Assembly (NCBI GenBank): GCA_947488175.1
Contig: CANKYO010000006.1
Location: forward strand, 1 to 64,000
DNA from: an uncultured Paracoccaceae bacterium
GTDB taxonomy: Bacteria > Pseudomonadota > Alphaproteobacteria > Rhodobacterales > Rhodobacteraceae
Direction of reading: 5' to 3'
Length of the DNA stretch: 64,000 nucleotides
The notes beneath the pieces are model-generated. The model saw nothing but the letters and a program-made list of their open reading frames with translations. It was not told where the DNA came from and ran no database searches. This document shows, piece by piece, positions 38,599 to 47,710 of the stretch. Each line of letters opens with the position of its first letter. Positions within the stretch are counted from its first letter, which is position 1. Made by a program: the position numbers and the translations under genes.

Positions 38599-40738
38599 CA
38601 AGACTCGTCTTCCTTCCCGTACTGGCGAGACCGGGGTCCCGATACCGCGCGATGGAGGACACGTTGCTTTCAGCCTCGAGCGCGGTGATGACGCGATGCA
38701 GATGCTCTGCGTCACGCAGATCCACGTCAATCAGCAACCTAAAATAGTCCGGTTTCCGGTCAATGAATCGCAGGTCAGAGATATTGGCGTTCTGTTCCCC
38801 GATCAACGTGCAAACCCGCCCCAGCACACCGGAATCATTTGTGATTGTTGCATCAAAGGTAACAGTATTGACCGGGCTGTGCGTTCCTTCATGCCAGCGC
38901 AGGTCAATCCAGCGTTCGGGCTGGTCTTCGTAATCGGCCAGCGCCTCACAATCGATGGCATGGATTTTGACACCGTGACCGCGATAGGTGATCCCGACGA
39001 TCCTTTCACCTGGCACAGGCTGACAGCAGGGGCTGCGCTGCTGGACCTGGTCTGCGGCAAGGCCCACGACAGCGCGGCCCTGGTCAATTTCGTCCCCTTG
39101 TTTGTTTTCCAATTCGGGATAGATCGCGCGCACAACGTCGCGCCCGGTGATTTCGGCACTGCCGAGTTGTGACAGAAGATCACTGACCGTGTCGATGGCC
39201 AGCGCCTTGGCCGCTGTGCGCAAGGCCTTTTCGGTTGATCGCTTGCCCACATTCTCAAACGCTACCCGCGCCAGTTCCCGCCCAAGCCGGATGAACCGTT
39301 CCCGGTCTTCCTCTTTCAGGCTGCGCCGGATAGCTGTTTTCGCCCGTCCGGTGACAGCGATGTCGATCCATGTCGCCTGAGGCGTTTGTCCTTCGGCGGT
39401 GATGATATCGACCGATTGTCCGTTTTTCAGCCGGGTCCAGAGCGGGACGCGCAGCCCGTCAACCTTGGCTCCCACGCAGGCCGACCCGATCCGGGTGTGG
39501 ATCGCATAAGCGAAATCAATGGGGGTGGCCCCGCGCGGCAGTTTGATCACATCGCCCTTGGGGGTGAAGCAGAACACCTGATCGACATACATCTCAAGCT
39601 TGACTGCTTCGAGGAATTCATCGTGGTCCTGGTCTTCGTCCAGACGTTCGGTCAGGGATGAAATCCAGTGGACCGGATCGACGGCGAACCGGTTTTCCAC
39701 CCGTTCCCCGTTCTTGTAGGACCAGTGGGCGGCGACCCCGGTTTCCGCGACCTCGTGCATTTCGCGGGTGCGGATCTGGACCTCGACCCGTTTGCCGTCG
39801 CGCCCCGAAACCGTGGTGTGGATCGACCGGTAGCCGTTGGATTTCGGTTGGCTGATATAGTCCTTGAACCGTCCGGGCACCGCCCGCCAGCGTTGGTGGA
39901 TCGCCCCGAGGACGCGGTAGCAATCGGCTTCGGTCGCGGTGATGATGCGGAAACCGTAGATGTCGGACAGGCGGCTGAACCCCTGATCCTTTTCCTGCAT
40001 CTTGCGCCAGATGGAATAGGGTTTCTTGGCCCGACCGACAACATCGGCCTGGATATTGGCCTTTTCCAGTTCAACGCGCATGTCGGCGGTGATTTTCTGC
40101 ACCACGTCGCCCGCTTCACGCTGCAGCGTGATGAACCGACGGATGATCGAGTTGCGGCCTTCTGGGTTGAGGACGCGGAACGACAGATCCTCAAGCTCTT
40201 CGCGCATCCATTGCATCCCCATGCGGCCTGCGAGGGGGGCGAAGATATCCATCGTCTCGCGCGCCTTTTGCGCCTGCTTTTCGGGGCGCATGGATTTGAT
40301 GGTGCGCATATTGTGCAAACGGTCGGCGAGCTTGACGAGGGTCACCCGCAGATCGCGCGATGTCGCCATGAAGAGTTTGCGGAAGTTTTCGGCCTGTTTG
40401 GTTTCTGTCGAGTTCAGCTGCAGGTTGGTCAGCTTTGTGACCCCATCAACAAGCTCTGCAATCTCGCGCCCGAACCGTTTTTCCACGACCGCAAAAGACG
40501 CTTTGGTGTCTTCAATCGTGTCATGCAGCAAGGCGGTCACGAGGGTTGCGTCATCCATCTGCTGTTCAGCAAGGATACCGGCGACCGCGACAGGATGCGA
40601 GAAATAGGGTTCGCCGGAATGACGAAACTGGCCTTCATGCATTTGCTCACCAAAGACAAATGCATCGCGCAGCAGGGACTCGTTCGAGCGCGGGTTGTAG
40701 GTACGGACCAGTGCGATGAGATCGTCCGCCGTCGTCAT
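38579..40738 (-). CDS. rsh: Bifunctional (p)ppGpp synthetase/hydrolase
   Basis: A 719-residue RelA/SpoT homologue. Order: HD hydrolase domain (HSGEPYFSHPVAVAGIL and LLHDTIEDTKASF, with HDxxED intact), synthetase domain (FSRLSDIYGFRIITATEADCYRVLGAIHQRW and DYISQPKSNGYRSIHTTV), TGS domain (VFCFTPKGDVIKLPRGATPIDFAYAIHTRIG) and a C-terminal ACT domain (FDATITNDSGVLGRVCTLIGEQNANISDLRF). Both catalytic centres look intact, so it is likely the sole alarmone enzyme. It heads the minus-strand train to recO. Confidence 0.96.
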   Translation of the reverse strand: MTTADDLIALVRTYNPRSNESLLRDAFVFGEQMHEGQFRHSGEPYFSHPVAVAGILAEQQMDDATLVTALLHDTIEDTKASFAVVEKRFGREIAELVDGVTKLTNLQLNSTETKQAENFRKLFMATSRDLRVTLVKLADRLHNMRTIKSMRPEKQAQKARETMDIFAPLAGRMGMQWMREELEDLSFRVLNPEGRNSIIRRFITLQREAGDVVQKITADMRVELEKANIQADVVGRAKKPYSIWRKMQEKDQGFSRLSDIYGFRIITATEADCYRVLGAIHQRWRAVPGRFKDYISQPKSNGYRSIHTTVSGRDGKRVEVQIRTREMHEVAETGVAAHWSYKNGERVENRFAVDPVHWISSLTERLDEDQDHDEFLEAVKLEMYVDQVFCFTPKGDVIKLPRGATPIDFAYAIHTRIGSACVGAKVDGLRVPLWTRLKNGQSVDIITAEGQTPQATWIDIAVTGRAKTAIRRSLKEEDRERFIRLGRELARVAFENVGKRSTEKALRTAAKALAIDTVSDLLSQLGSAEITGRDVVRAIYPELENKQGDEIDQGRAVVGLAADQVQQRSPCCQPVPGERIVGITYRGHGVKIHAIDCEALADYEDQPERWIDLRWHEGTHSPVNTVTFDATITNDSGVLGRVCTLIGEQNANISDLRFIDRKPDYFRLLIDVDLRDAEHLHRVITALEAESNVSSIARYRDPGLASTGRKTSLGVQTQG

Positions 40739-41163
40739 CTGGGTCTGCGCCTTTCATTGCACGGCCGGTCTAGGGCATCTGGTGGCTTTGCCTGATACGG
40801 CGTGCCACATGTTTCTGGTCACAATCGCCTGTTTCTAAGCAATTGAACGGCAAAGGAATAGGCTATTTCTAACGTCGTTGGCGCAGAAATCAGCATTTCC
40901 GGCAGATTTGCTTTGGACTGCGGGCCTGACCACCCCGACAACGACATTATTGTCCGCCGCGTGACCCCGCATTCATGTCATTCGTCGCGCCGAGAGTTCC
41001 CGCGATCAGAGAGTCGTGGGTAAGCCATGCCGCGTCACGCTGAGCAATGCCACCATTCCGGCCAGATTATACACAATCGGCGCCTGATTTCCCGGAGATT
41101 TCACCAACCAGACATGTATGGGCGACAGCGTTTTGCAGCCCGCGTCGTTTGGGGAAGAGAACG
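40739..41163. other. Intergenic region upstream of rsh, no gene identified
   Basis: A 425-bp gap between the rsh start and the short plus-strand ORF at 41164. It should hold the rsh promoter and leader on the minus strand and the promoter of the plus-strand transcript that ends at the 41251-41289 terminator. I see no ORF with a credible ribosome site, no tRNA and no strong repeat. Confidence 0.6.
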
Positions 41164-41235
41164 ATGGTCATGAAGAACAAACTTCTGTCAACGCTGTCGG
41201 GTTTGGCGAAACCGCCCCGTCTGGATGTAACCTGA
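41164..41235 (+). CDS. Candidate 23-residue small protein or sRNA-encoded peptide
   Basis: The frame MVMKNKLLSTLSGLAKPP, ending RLDVT, starts at 41164 (or 41170, MKNKLLSTLS) after GGGGAAGAG at 41152-41160, a good ribosome site. Sixteen bp after the TGA begins a strong terminator that only makes sense on this strand if something is transcribed. The peptide is basic and amphipathic. It is unrecognised and could instead mark a small RNA. Confidence 0.4.
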   Translation: MVMKNKLLSTLSGLAKPPRLDVT

Positions 41236-41250
41236 CCATCGCAAGACAAA

Positions 41251-41289
41251 AGAAAACCCCGATAAGGATGATCCTGATCGGGGTTTTCT
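41251..41289. terminator. Strong bidirectional terminator between the short ORF and rpoZ
   Basis: 13-bp arms AGAAAACCCCGAT and ATCGGGGTTTTCT enclose an inner AGGAT/ATCCT stem, giving one long hairpin with T-rich flanks on both strands. It ends rpoZ on the minus strand and the short transcript on the plus strand. Confidence 0.85.
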
Positions 41290-41331
41290 AATTTCGGTGT
41301 GCCGTCGAAATGACGCCGCAGCTTGGCGCGT

Positions 41332-41685
41332 TTAACGCTGCCCTTGTGCCTCCATCAGCGCACGCAGCAATTTCTCTTCTGACATGTCGTCTTCGACAGG
41401 TTTGTCGGTTTCGGCGCCCATCAGCAGCGACATGCTGTCTTCTTCCGGTTCATCAACCTCGATCTGGGTCTGGTTGGCTTCGATCATGCGTTCGCGCAGA
41501 TCATCGGCCTGCTGGGTTTCTTCTGCAATCTCGCGCAGGGACACGACAGGGTTCTTGTCGTTGTCGCGGTTCACCGTGATCGGCGCACCGGCGGAAATTT
41601 CGCGGGCGCGATGGGCCGCAAGCATCACAAGCTCAAACCGGTTGGGAACTTTATCGACGCAATCTTCGACGGTGACGCGGGCCAT
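41332..41685 (-). CDS. rpoZ: RNA polymerase omega subunit
   Basis: A 117-residue omega subunit. [30 protein letters not shown] and [12 protein letters not shown] are the conserved core. The C-terminal 50 residues are an acidic tail common in alphaproteobacteria. ATG 41685 is the family start. Omega is part of a ppGpp site in RNA polymerase, which makes its place upstream of rsh meaningful, although the terminator at 41251-41289 suggests separate transcripts. Confidence 0.95.
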   Translation of the reverse strand: MARVTVEDCVDKVPNRFELVMLAAHRAREISAGAPITVNRDNDKNPVVSLREIAEETQQADDLRERMIEANQTQIEVDEPEEDSMSLLMGAETDKPVEDDMSEEKLLRALMEAQGQR

Positions 41686-41894
41686 AGGGCATACTCCTGC
41701 AGTCAAGAGGTGTTTCAGAAGCCGCCTATCTATTGGGTTCAAAAGGGATTGACAAGCCCTGCAAACCTGCTGCCGCTGAGTTTTTCAGGGGGTTGAGATA
41801 CATTGCCCCGAGATCAGTTTTCTACGTCGACAACCCTGGTCAGTCGATCCTGACCGTTTTGGGTCGTCACCCGCATGTCTGGCGGTCACATATT

Positions 41895-42488
41895 CTATTG
41901 GCCGAGCGGGACAACCGACGCGATATCATCCTCAGCGCAGGCCGACAGCATTTGCGTGATCGTCTGGTCAAGAACCGGATGCCGCCAGTCCGGTGCGACG
42001 TCTGCCAGCGGCACCAAGGCAAAGGCGCGGTCCTGGACCCGCGGATGCGGCAGGATCAGTTGATCGGGGGTTGCCTGGGTCTGGGCATCGGGCGGCAGGT
42101 CGCGCCAATGCGTCTGTGTTTGCACATCGGGGCAGATCGCATCGCCCAATCCGATCAGGTCAATATCGAGTGTGCGCGGACCCCAGCGGACGGTTCGTGC
42201 GCGCCCTGCTTCGGCCTCGACCCCGTGCAAAAGAGCCAGCAAATCGTGAGGTGACAGAGCTGTGACAAAGGCCATTGCCGCGTTCACGAAATCGGGACCG
42301 GACCCCGGCGGAAAGGCCGGCGTCTGGTACAATCTGCTATGTTTTGCGGTGACTTGCGCGGCCTTGGATACCGCTGTCATGGCTTTTTGGACAGTTGCCG
42401 TTGCGTCACCCCACGGGGAAATATTATTACTTCCTAATGTAATAAGCGCCAAACCCCCGCCGACGCCATTTTTCTCTACTTGCCACAT
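41895..42488 (-). CDS. folK: 2-amino-4-hydroxy-6-hydroxymethyldihydropteridine diphosphokinase
   Basis: A 197-residue HPPK, the folate pathway kinase that transfers pyrophosphate from ATP to the pterin. ALITLGSNN at the N-terminus, SRLYQTPAFPPGSGPDFVNAAM, the metal-binding RWGPRTLDIDLIGLGD and LILPHPRVQDRAFALVPLADV are all present. The start is uncertain. ATG 42488 leaves a short extension before the domain, and 42506, 42515 and 42533 are alternatives; none has a clear ribosome site. It is divergent from the NYN gene and 209 bp upstream of rpoZ. Confidence 0.92.
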   Translation of the reverse strand: MWQVEKNGVGGGLALITLGSNNISPWGDATATVQKAMTAVSKAAQVTAKHSRLYQTPAFPPGSGPDFVNAAMAFVTALSPHDLLALLHGVEAEAGRARTVRWGPRTLDIDLIGLGDAICPDVQTQTHWRDLPPDAQTQATPDQLILPHPRVQDRAFALVPLADVAPDWRHPVLDQTITQMLSACAEDDIASVVPLGQ

Positions 42489-42580
42489 GGTGATAAAGCC
42501 GTACATTAATTTCATCTTGCGCACACATACCACTCACACAGGGACAACACTGCAAGACATACAATTTGGAAGGACAATTT

Positions 42581-43153
42581 ATGTTTTATCGGGACGAGCG
42601 ATTGGCGCTCTTCATCGATGGATCAAATCTATACGCAGCGGCTAAGTCACTCGGGTTTGACATCGATTACAAACTGCTTCGTCAGGAATTCATGCGGCGC
42701 GGTAAGATGCTACGGGCATTCTATTACACCGCTCTGCTTGAAAATGACGAATACTCTCCGATCCGCCCACTCGTGGATTGGTTGCATTATAACGGGTTTA
42801 CCATGGTCACCAAACCGGCCAAGGAATATACCGACAGCATGGGCCGGCGTAAGGTCAAAGGGAACATGGATATCGAACTTGCCGTCGATGCCATGGAGCT
42901 TGCCCCCCATGTGGATCATGTTGTGCTGTTTTCGGGCGATGGCGATTTCCGGCCGTTGATCGAAGCGCTGCAACGCAAGGGCGTGCGTGTGTCAGTGGTA
43001 TCCACCATCCGCAGCCAGCCGCCCATGATCGCCGACGAACTGCGCCGTCAGGCTGACAATTTCATCGAACTGGACGAATTGCGTGATGTGGTGGGACGAC
43101 CCGCACGCGAACCACGTCCGGAACCGGCGGAAGAGGTCGCCGAGGAAAGCTGA
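42581..43153 (+). CDS. NYN domain (LabA/DUF88-like) ribonuclease
   Basis: A 190-residue PIN-like NYN protein. Acidic metal-binding residues lie in LALFIDGSNLYAAAKSLG, KGNMDIELAVDAMEL and VVLFSGDGDFRPLIEALQRKG, so the nuclease site looks intact. The tail is Pro/Glu-rich. GGAAGGA at 42568-42574 sets the start at 42581. Such proteins are probable RNases in RNA turnover, with unknown target. A terminator follows immediately after the stop. Confidence 0.88.
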   Translation: MFYRDERLALFIDGSNLYAAAKSLGFDIDYKLLRQEFMRRGKMLRAFYYTALLENDEYSPIRPLVDWLHYNGFTMVTKPAKEYTDSMGRRKVKGNMDIELAVDAMELAPHVDHVVLFSGDGDFRPLIEALQRKGVRVSVVSTIRSQPPMIADELRRQADNFIELDELRDVVGRPAREPRPEPAEEVAEES

Positions 43154-43178
43154 CGCCTCCTTGGTGAAGGCGTTTTTT
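43153..43178 (+). terminator. Rho-independent terminator of the NYN gene
   Basis: Stem ACGCCT/AGGCGT with a 9-nt loop followed by six T. It overlaps the end of the stop codon of the NYN gene. Confidence 0.8.
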
Positions 43179-43192
43179 GCAGAATACAAATA

Positions 43193-43222
43193 GGCGGCAT
43201 CATTGCAGAGAATGATGCCGCC
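43193..43222. repeat. Perfect 12-bp stem hairpin downstream of the NYN gene
   Basis: GGCGGCATCATT and AATGATGCCGCC flank a 6-nt loop. There is no T tract on either strand and it lies beyond the NYN terminator. The remaining gap to 43381 holds no ORF I can support. Confidence 0.6.
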
Positions 43223-43381
43223 GATCTATTCAAATACCCTTCCCCACAAAATCTTTTTGGATCGAGCGGCGATGATGCGCCTCTGCCCGGTCCGGTAATA
43301 CCTTGTTTTATAGGATATTTCTGACTCTCGGGCATTGACATTTCTCAATGCATCAGCGGTGTGCGTGATGTAACGGAGCGA

Positions 43382-44125
43382 TCACCTGTGCGGCTTATGC
43401 GCGATGTAAGGCACGCTGATCCTGCGCAATGAGGTGCCTTTGTCAAACCGCAACGCATGCGGGTTTTCAAAGCCGACCGACAACAGCAAAGGCTGCATAT
43501 CCGTGGCCGCAATCCGATGCGTCTGCCAGCGGATCTGGATGTATGTGGCCAATGCCGAGCGCGTGGTCACGCAGGCAATCAGGCAACCGCCCGGCTTCAG
43601 GACGCGCCGGAACTCGGCCAGTGCTTTGGCCGGTCGACCCAAATGCTCGACCGTGTGCGCGGTCATAACCACATCGAAACTGTCATCTTCATAAGGTAGC
43701 GCAGTAATATCCCCCTGCCTAAGATCAAGGTGAAATCCGGTGTCAGCCAAGCGCTGACCCGCTTCGACCAGCATGCGATTGGACAGGTCGATGCCGCTGA
43801 GCCGCAGCGGGCCGCGCACAATTTGGCCCAGCGCAAGAGACATCGCGCCGGTGCCGATCCCGGCATCCAAAACCCGCGGCCTGTCCTGATCAAAGGCGCG
43901 GCGCGGCAACGCTTGCTGCAGCATGGTCGCATAGGCGTTCACCACGCCAAGCCGCCTGAGCTTTGCGTCCCATGTTGCCGCATGTTTGTCATAGAGCGCG
44001 GCCAGTTGTGTGGGATCCAACGGTCGTCGACCGATGGCAATCTGCCAGGTGCCAAACCATCGCTGATATACAGGGATGACGTGATCGGTTGGCCCCAACA
44101 CAGAGGAAGTGGATTCAGGTTTCAT
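43382..44125 (-). CDS. Class I SAM-dependent methyltransferase
   Basis: A 247-residue methyltransferase. The SAM-binding motif is VLDAGIGTGAMSLALGQI (about residues 86-103), followed by LSGIDLSNRMLVEAGQRL, then LPYEDDSFDVVMTAHTVEHL and LKPGGCLIACVTTRS. The acceptor is unknown. The UbiE/Methyltransf_11-like core suggests a lipid, quinone or small-molecule substrate. A 69-residue membrane protein gene lies 49 bp downstream towards 44384, divergently placed from ispH. Confidence 0.88.
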   Translation of the reverse strand: MKPESTSSVLGPTDHVIPVYQRWFGTWQIAIGRRPLDPTQLAALYDKHAATWDAKLRRLGVVNAYATMLQQALPRRAFDQDRPRVLDAGIGTGAMSLALGQIVRGPLRLSGIDLSNRMLVEAGQRLADTGFHLDLRQGDITALPYEDDSFDVVMTAHTVEHLGRPAKALAEFRRVLKPGGCLIACVTTRSALATYIQIRWQTHRIAATDMQPLLLSVGFENPHALRFDKGTSLRRISVPYIAHKPHR

Positions 44126-44174
44126 CGGTTTATCTTTTCGGATTACGCGCGGGACAGGTGACCCGGCGAAGAAT

Positions 44175-44384
44175 TCATCGCCGGAACGGCATGTTCCGAT
44201 TGAGGAAAGGGAGAACCGGCCAACACCGTCCGGACAGAGGTGAGCGCACTACGCGCTGTGCCATCAGCCAGAGCGGGGCAAGACCGATCTGTGTGATGCG
44301 GATCATGCCATAGCCAAAAGCCAAAATGCCGAACAGGATGAGCCAGGTCGGTGGGTAACGGTCGAGTGTGGCGCGAATATGCAT
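44175..44384 (-). CDS. Small membrane protein of unknown function
   Basis: A 69-residue candidate with one hydrophobic helix (TWLILFGILAFGYGMIRI) followed by a second weaker one (LAPLWLMAQRVV) and an Arg-rich tail. AAAGGAG lies 7 bp before ATG 44384, which supports translation; ATG 44390 is too close to it. No family recognised. It is upstream of the methyltransferase gene on the same strand. Confidence 0.5.
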   Translation of the reverse strand: MHIRATLDRYPPTWLILFGILAFGYGMIRITQIGLAPLWLMAQRVVRSPLSGRCWPVLPFLNRNMPFRR

Positions 44385-44579
44385 GGTCATGCTCCTTTCG
44401 CCGCCTTATCAACCATGCGCATTTCAATGAGAATTGTCTGAATTCGTATCGCGGGCATGCAAAAATGTATGGAGCGTCGCCCGTTGTCGCCGCCACTGCA
44501 CGCCTATTCGTCACACCCCGCTATGCTGGACCTCAGCCCGCTGACGGATTACGTCTGTAAGCAACACCGGAGGATCCAG

Positions 44580-45530
44580 ATGTCCAAACCACCCCTGACC
44601 TTGTATCTTGCCGCCCCGCGCGGGTTTTGCGCCGGTGTTGACCGGGCGATCAAGATTGTCGAGATGGCGTTGGAAAAATGGGGCGCGCCTGTCTATGTCC
44701 GCCACGAGATTGTGCATAACAAGTTCGTCGTGGATGGCTTGCGCGACAAGGGAGCTGTTTTTGTCGAGGAACTGGATCAGTGTCCCGATGATCGCCCCGT
44801 TATCTTTTCCGCGCATGGTGTTCCAAAGGCTGTCCCCGCGGCCGCTGCCAAGCGCCAAATGATCTATGTCGATGCCACCTGTCCGCTGGTCAGCAAGGTC
44901 CATATCGAGGCGCAGCGCCATGCCGATAACGGGTTGCAGATGATCATGATCGGTCATGCTGGTCACCCGGAAACCGTGGGCACGATGGGGCAATTGCCCG
45001 AGGGTGAAGTTCTTTTGGTTGAAACGGTCGAGGATGTGGCGGCAGTGCAGGTGCGCGACCCGGCCAAGTTGGCCTTTGTCACGCAGACGACCCTTTCGGT
45101 TGATGATACCGCCGATATCGTGGCCGCCTTGCAAGCGCGCTTTCCGGCCATCGTCGGGCCGCATAAGGAAGATATCTGCTACGCCACCACCAACCGCCAG
45201 GAGGCAGTCAAGGCGATGGCACCGAAATGCGATGCCATGCTGGTTGTTGGTGCCCCCAATTCATCAAATTCCAAGCGACTGGTCGAGGTCGGCGCGCGGG
45301 CCGGTTGCAACTATGCCCAGCTGGTTCAGCGCGCCACCGATATCGACTGGCGCGCACTCGACGGGATCACGTCAATGGGTATCACGGCAGGTGCATCGGC
45401 CCCGGAAGTGCTGATCAACGAGGTGATCGGCGCCTTTCGCGCCCGGTTCGACGTGACTGTCGAACAGGTCGTCACCGCCGAGGAGAACGTGGAGTTCAAG
45501 GTACCGCGCGTGTTGCGCGAACCGGCGTGA
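44580..45530 (+). CDS. ispH: 4-hydroxy-3-methylbut-2-enyl diphosphate reductase
   Basis: A 316-residue 4Fe-4S enzyme for the last step of the MEP isoprenoid pathway, giving IPP and DMAPP. The three cluster cysteines are in [25 protein letters not shown] and [13 protein letters not shown], with the conserved [12 protein letters not shown] and [14 protein letters not shown]. The start at 44580 has GGAGG nine bases upstream and fits the family N-terminus, although the frame is open to 44457. GTGA at the end overlaps the ridA-like start. Confidence 0.96.
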   Translation: MSKPPLTLYLAAPRGFCAGVDRAIKIVEMALEKWGAPVYVRHEIVHNKFVVDGLRDKGAVFVEELDQCPDDRPVIFSAHGVPKAVPAAAAKRQMIYVDATCPLVSKVHIEAQRHADNGLQMIMIGHAGHPETVGTMGQLPEGEVLLVETVEDVAAVQVRDPAKLAFVTQTTLSVDDTADIVAALQARFPAIVGPHKEDICYATTNRQEAVKAMAPKCDAMLVVGAPNSSNSKRLVEVGARAGCNYAQLVQRATDIDWRALDGITSMGITAGASAPEVLINEVIGAFRARFDVTVEQVVTAEENVEFKVPRVLREPA

Positions 45531-45928
45531 GCCAGCGCGCGATTTATCCCGACGGTGTAAGCGCCGCTGACATACAGCTGAAGCTGTCGCCGGGCGTCAT
45601 TTCGCATGGGCATCTATTTCTCACCGGTATGACAGGCAGCGCGCCCGATGGCACCATGTCAAGCGACCCTGAAACCCAGTTTCGCGCTGCATTTGATAAG
45701 ATCAGCGGTCTGCTTGCCACAATCGGCGCGGATTTTGGTGCTGTGGTTGAGATGACAAGCTATCACATCGACATGGCCAGACATTTTGACGTATTTGAAA
45801 TGGTGCATGGCGACTATGTCCGCCCGCCCTACCCGGCCTGGACTGCGGTCGAGGTGGCTGGATTGCGGCGCCCCGGTGCGCTGGTCGAAATCCGCGTCAT
45901 TGCGCGGGCTGATGCGCCTGAACCCTAA
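45527..45928 (+). CDS. RidA family protein (YjgF/YER057c/UK114)
   Basis: A 133-residue trimeric enamine/imine deaminase-like protein. Blocks: [78 protein letters not shown]. The arginine of the RidA active site is present in VEIRVIA. The start is GTG 45527, overlapping the ispH stop by 4 bp, so the genes are coupled. The sequence differs enough from RidA proper that another Rid subfamily is likely. Confidence 0.85.
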   Translation: MSQRAIYPDGVSAADIQLKLSPGVISHGHLFLTGMTGSAPDGTMSSDPETQFRAAFDKISGLLATIGADFGAVVEMTSYHIDMARHFDVFEMVHGDYVRPPYPAWTAVEVAGLRRPGALVEIRVIARADAPEP

Positions 45929-46422
45929 TCCTTGAGCAGCGTCGTCAGATGCGCAACAGTCTGTGCGCTGCGCTGTGCCATTTCTGCCTGCGTTGGTTGG
46001 GGCACCCGTCCGATGACCCGCCTGATCTGCAGGTCACCAACCAGAAGTCCCTGGTAAAGGTCTAACGCATCGTTGACGGCGTCAAAGTGTAACTGTCCCC
46101 GGTCACGCGCCTGCAGAAGAACCTGACCGATCAGCGGCCCGACGGTTTCGCGCTCCTGTTGCGAGATGACTGCCCCTAATTCACCGCTTGGATCTGCTGC
46201 TGGGCGAGCGGGCGGTGGCGCTGAACCGGGCCGCAGAAATACTTTGATGCGCAGTTTGCGCTGATCTGGCCTGCTGTTTTGTCCGATCAGTTTGCCGCTC
46301 TGGCTATTCTGGCACAGGTTCTGCTCCATGCATCGCTGGGCCTGAACCGCTCGGCCACGATCACAGTTTGACCGCTCAGAACAACACTGGACAGATATTC
46401 GAGAACACAGAATGATCTGCAC
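45925..46422 (-). pseudogene. Remnant of a TetR/AcrR-family regulator (C-terminal domain only)
   Basis: The last 75 residues (from VGPLIGQVLLQARDRGQLHF to QGLLVGDLQIRRVIGRVPQPTQ and the end TTLLKD) look like a TetR C-terminal ligand domain of the AefR type. The preceding part of the frame is not TetR-like and no helix-turn-helix is present. Another minus-strand frame (46287-46390) carries LSSVVLSGQTVIVAERFRP, reminiscent of the middle of such a protein. This suggests a frameshifted or partly deleted gene. The opposing glycolipid-binding gene begins where the missing N-terminus would be. Confidence 0.45.
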
Positions 46423-46495
46423 AAGCCGATCAACCGGGGATATTCATGATCAGTCTGCACATTGCTTTGCCCGCAATTCTTGTCTGCGCGCCGTC

Positions 46496-47023
46496 GTGAC
46501 ACCGGATCGCATCACGAAGATCGCATGGGATTGGGGCGCGGACGGCGCGGACCATGCCGAGATCGTCCGCAACCCCGATGGGTGGCGGATTTCCGGCGCA
46601 AACGGCGCGACCCGCTACCGGATCACAACCGATGCATCCGGCGCTGCCACTTGGCTGAACGTCACCACAACGCGGGAATTGACCCTGCGCCGCGGCAGCC
46701 AGGGCTGGTGGTATCCTGACGGCAGGTTGATCGCAGGCAGTGCCAATGCGCTTGACCCCGACATTGCCTGCACTGCGCTGACCAACACCCTGCCCATCAG
46801 GCGGTTGGGTCTGACAATCGGCGCGACAGCGGAAATTGATGTTTTATATATTCCGGTGCCTGCGCTGGAACCGGCCATTGTCCGCCAGTGCTATACCCGG
46901 CAGGCGGACGGGTATCTTTACGAAAACCGAGACTCGGGCTTTCGCGCGTTTTTGTCTGTGGATGCCGAAGGTTGGGTCACCCACTATCCGGGTGTTTGCG
47001 ATATGATGGAGCCTTCCCCATGA
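46496..47023 (+). CDS. Putative glycolipid-binding domain protein (DUF1089-like)
   Basis: A 175-residue protein resembling the putative glycolipid-binding family PF06475: ITKIAWDWGADGADHAEIVRNPDGWRISG, YRITTDASGAATWLNVT, then QGWWYPDGRLIAGSANALDPDIACTALTNTLPIRRL and a C-terminal RQADGYLYENRDSGFRAFLSVDAEGWVTHYPGV. No signal peptide. GTG 46496 is chosen because the family starts just before the WDW block; the frame is open from 46412. It overlaps the downstream LysE gene by 4 bp (ATGA). Confidence 0.75.
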   Translation: MTPDRITKIAWDWGADGADHAEIVRNPDGWRISGANGATRYRITTDASGAATWLNVTTTRELTLRRGSQGWWYPDGRLIAGSANALDPDIACTALTNTLPIRRLGLTIGATAEIDVLYIPVPALEPAIVRQCYTRQADGYLYENRDSGFRAFLSVDAEGWVTHYPGVCDMMEPSP

Positions 47024-47634
47024 TCAGCCTGCAATTCGTTTTGACTGCCATTGTGGTGTGCATCGCCCCGGGTACGGGGGTCATCTACACGCTGGCCTTG
47101 GCGCTGGGTCAGGGTCGTCGCGCAGCGATTGCTGCCGCATTTGGATGCACCCTTGGGATTGTTCCGCATCTGGCCGCCGCGACACTGGGGCTGACTGCCC
47201 TGCTACATACCAGCGCAGTCCTGTTCCAGATCGTCAAATTCGCCGGTGTCGCCTATTTGCTGTACCTCGCGTGGCAGGCGCTGAAATCGGATGGCGCGCT
47301 GTCGGTCAAAGGGGATGCCGTGGCACAGCCCGTTGCGCGCATCGCGTTGCGCGGTGCCCTGATCAATATCCTGAACCCCAAGCTGTCGATCTTTTTCCTG
47401 GCCTTGCTACCGCCGTTTCTGTCGGGCAATCCGGCCACGGTCACGGCAGAGATGATCCTGCTGGGCGGTATCTTTATGGTGCTGACATTTGTCATCTTCG
47501 TCCTTTACGGAGTCTTTGCCGCCTTTGCCCGCACGTGGCTGTTGCAAAGCAATGTGGTCATGCGCTGGCTGAACCGGTCCTTTGCGACGATCTTTGCCGG
47601 ATTAGGGCTGCGTCTGGCGTTTGAAAAGGCTTAG
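47020..47634 (+). CDS. LysE family translocator
   Basis: A 204-residue exporter with six predicted helices. The signature CIAPGTGVIYTLALALGQGRRAAIAAAFGCTLGIVPH is at the N-terminus and GALINILNPKLSIFFLALLP carries the conserved NPK. The start overlaps the preceding stop by 4 bp. It is a paralogue of the LysE protein at 36511-37137 but not a close copy. Substrate unknown. Confidence 0.88.
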   Translation: MISLQFVLTAIVVCIAPGTGVIYTLALALGQGRRAAIAAAFGCTLGIVPHLAAATLGLTALLHTSAVLFQIVKFAGVAYLLYLAWQALKSDGALSVKGDAVAQPVARIALRGALINILNPKLSIFFLALLPPFLSGNPATVTAEMILLGGIFMVLTFVIFVLYGVFAAFARTWLLQSNVVMRWLNRSFATIFAGLGLRLAFEKA

Positions 47635-47710
47635 GCGGCATCGGCATTTGCTGCGGCGGGGGAATGAAGGTAAACGAGGCGAGACCTGACAGACTGATCG
47701 CAGAAATCGC

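Noticed and set aside
39668..40795. 375-residue open frame antisense to rsh
   Set aside because: It is opposite the intact HD and synthetase domains of Rsh, with no domain signature of its own.
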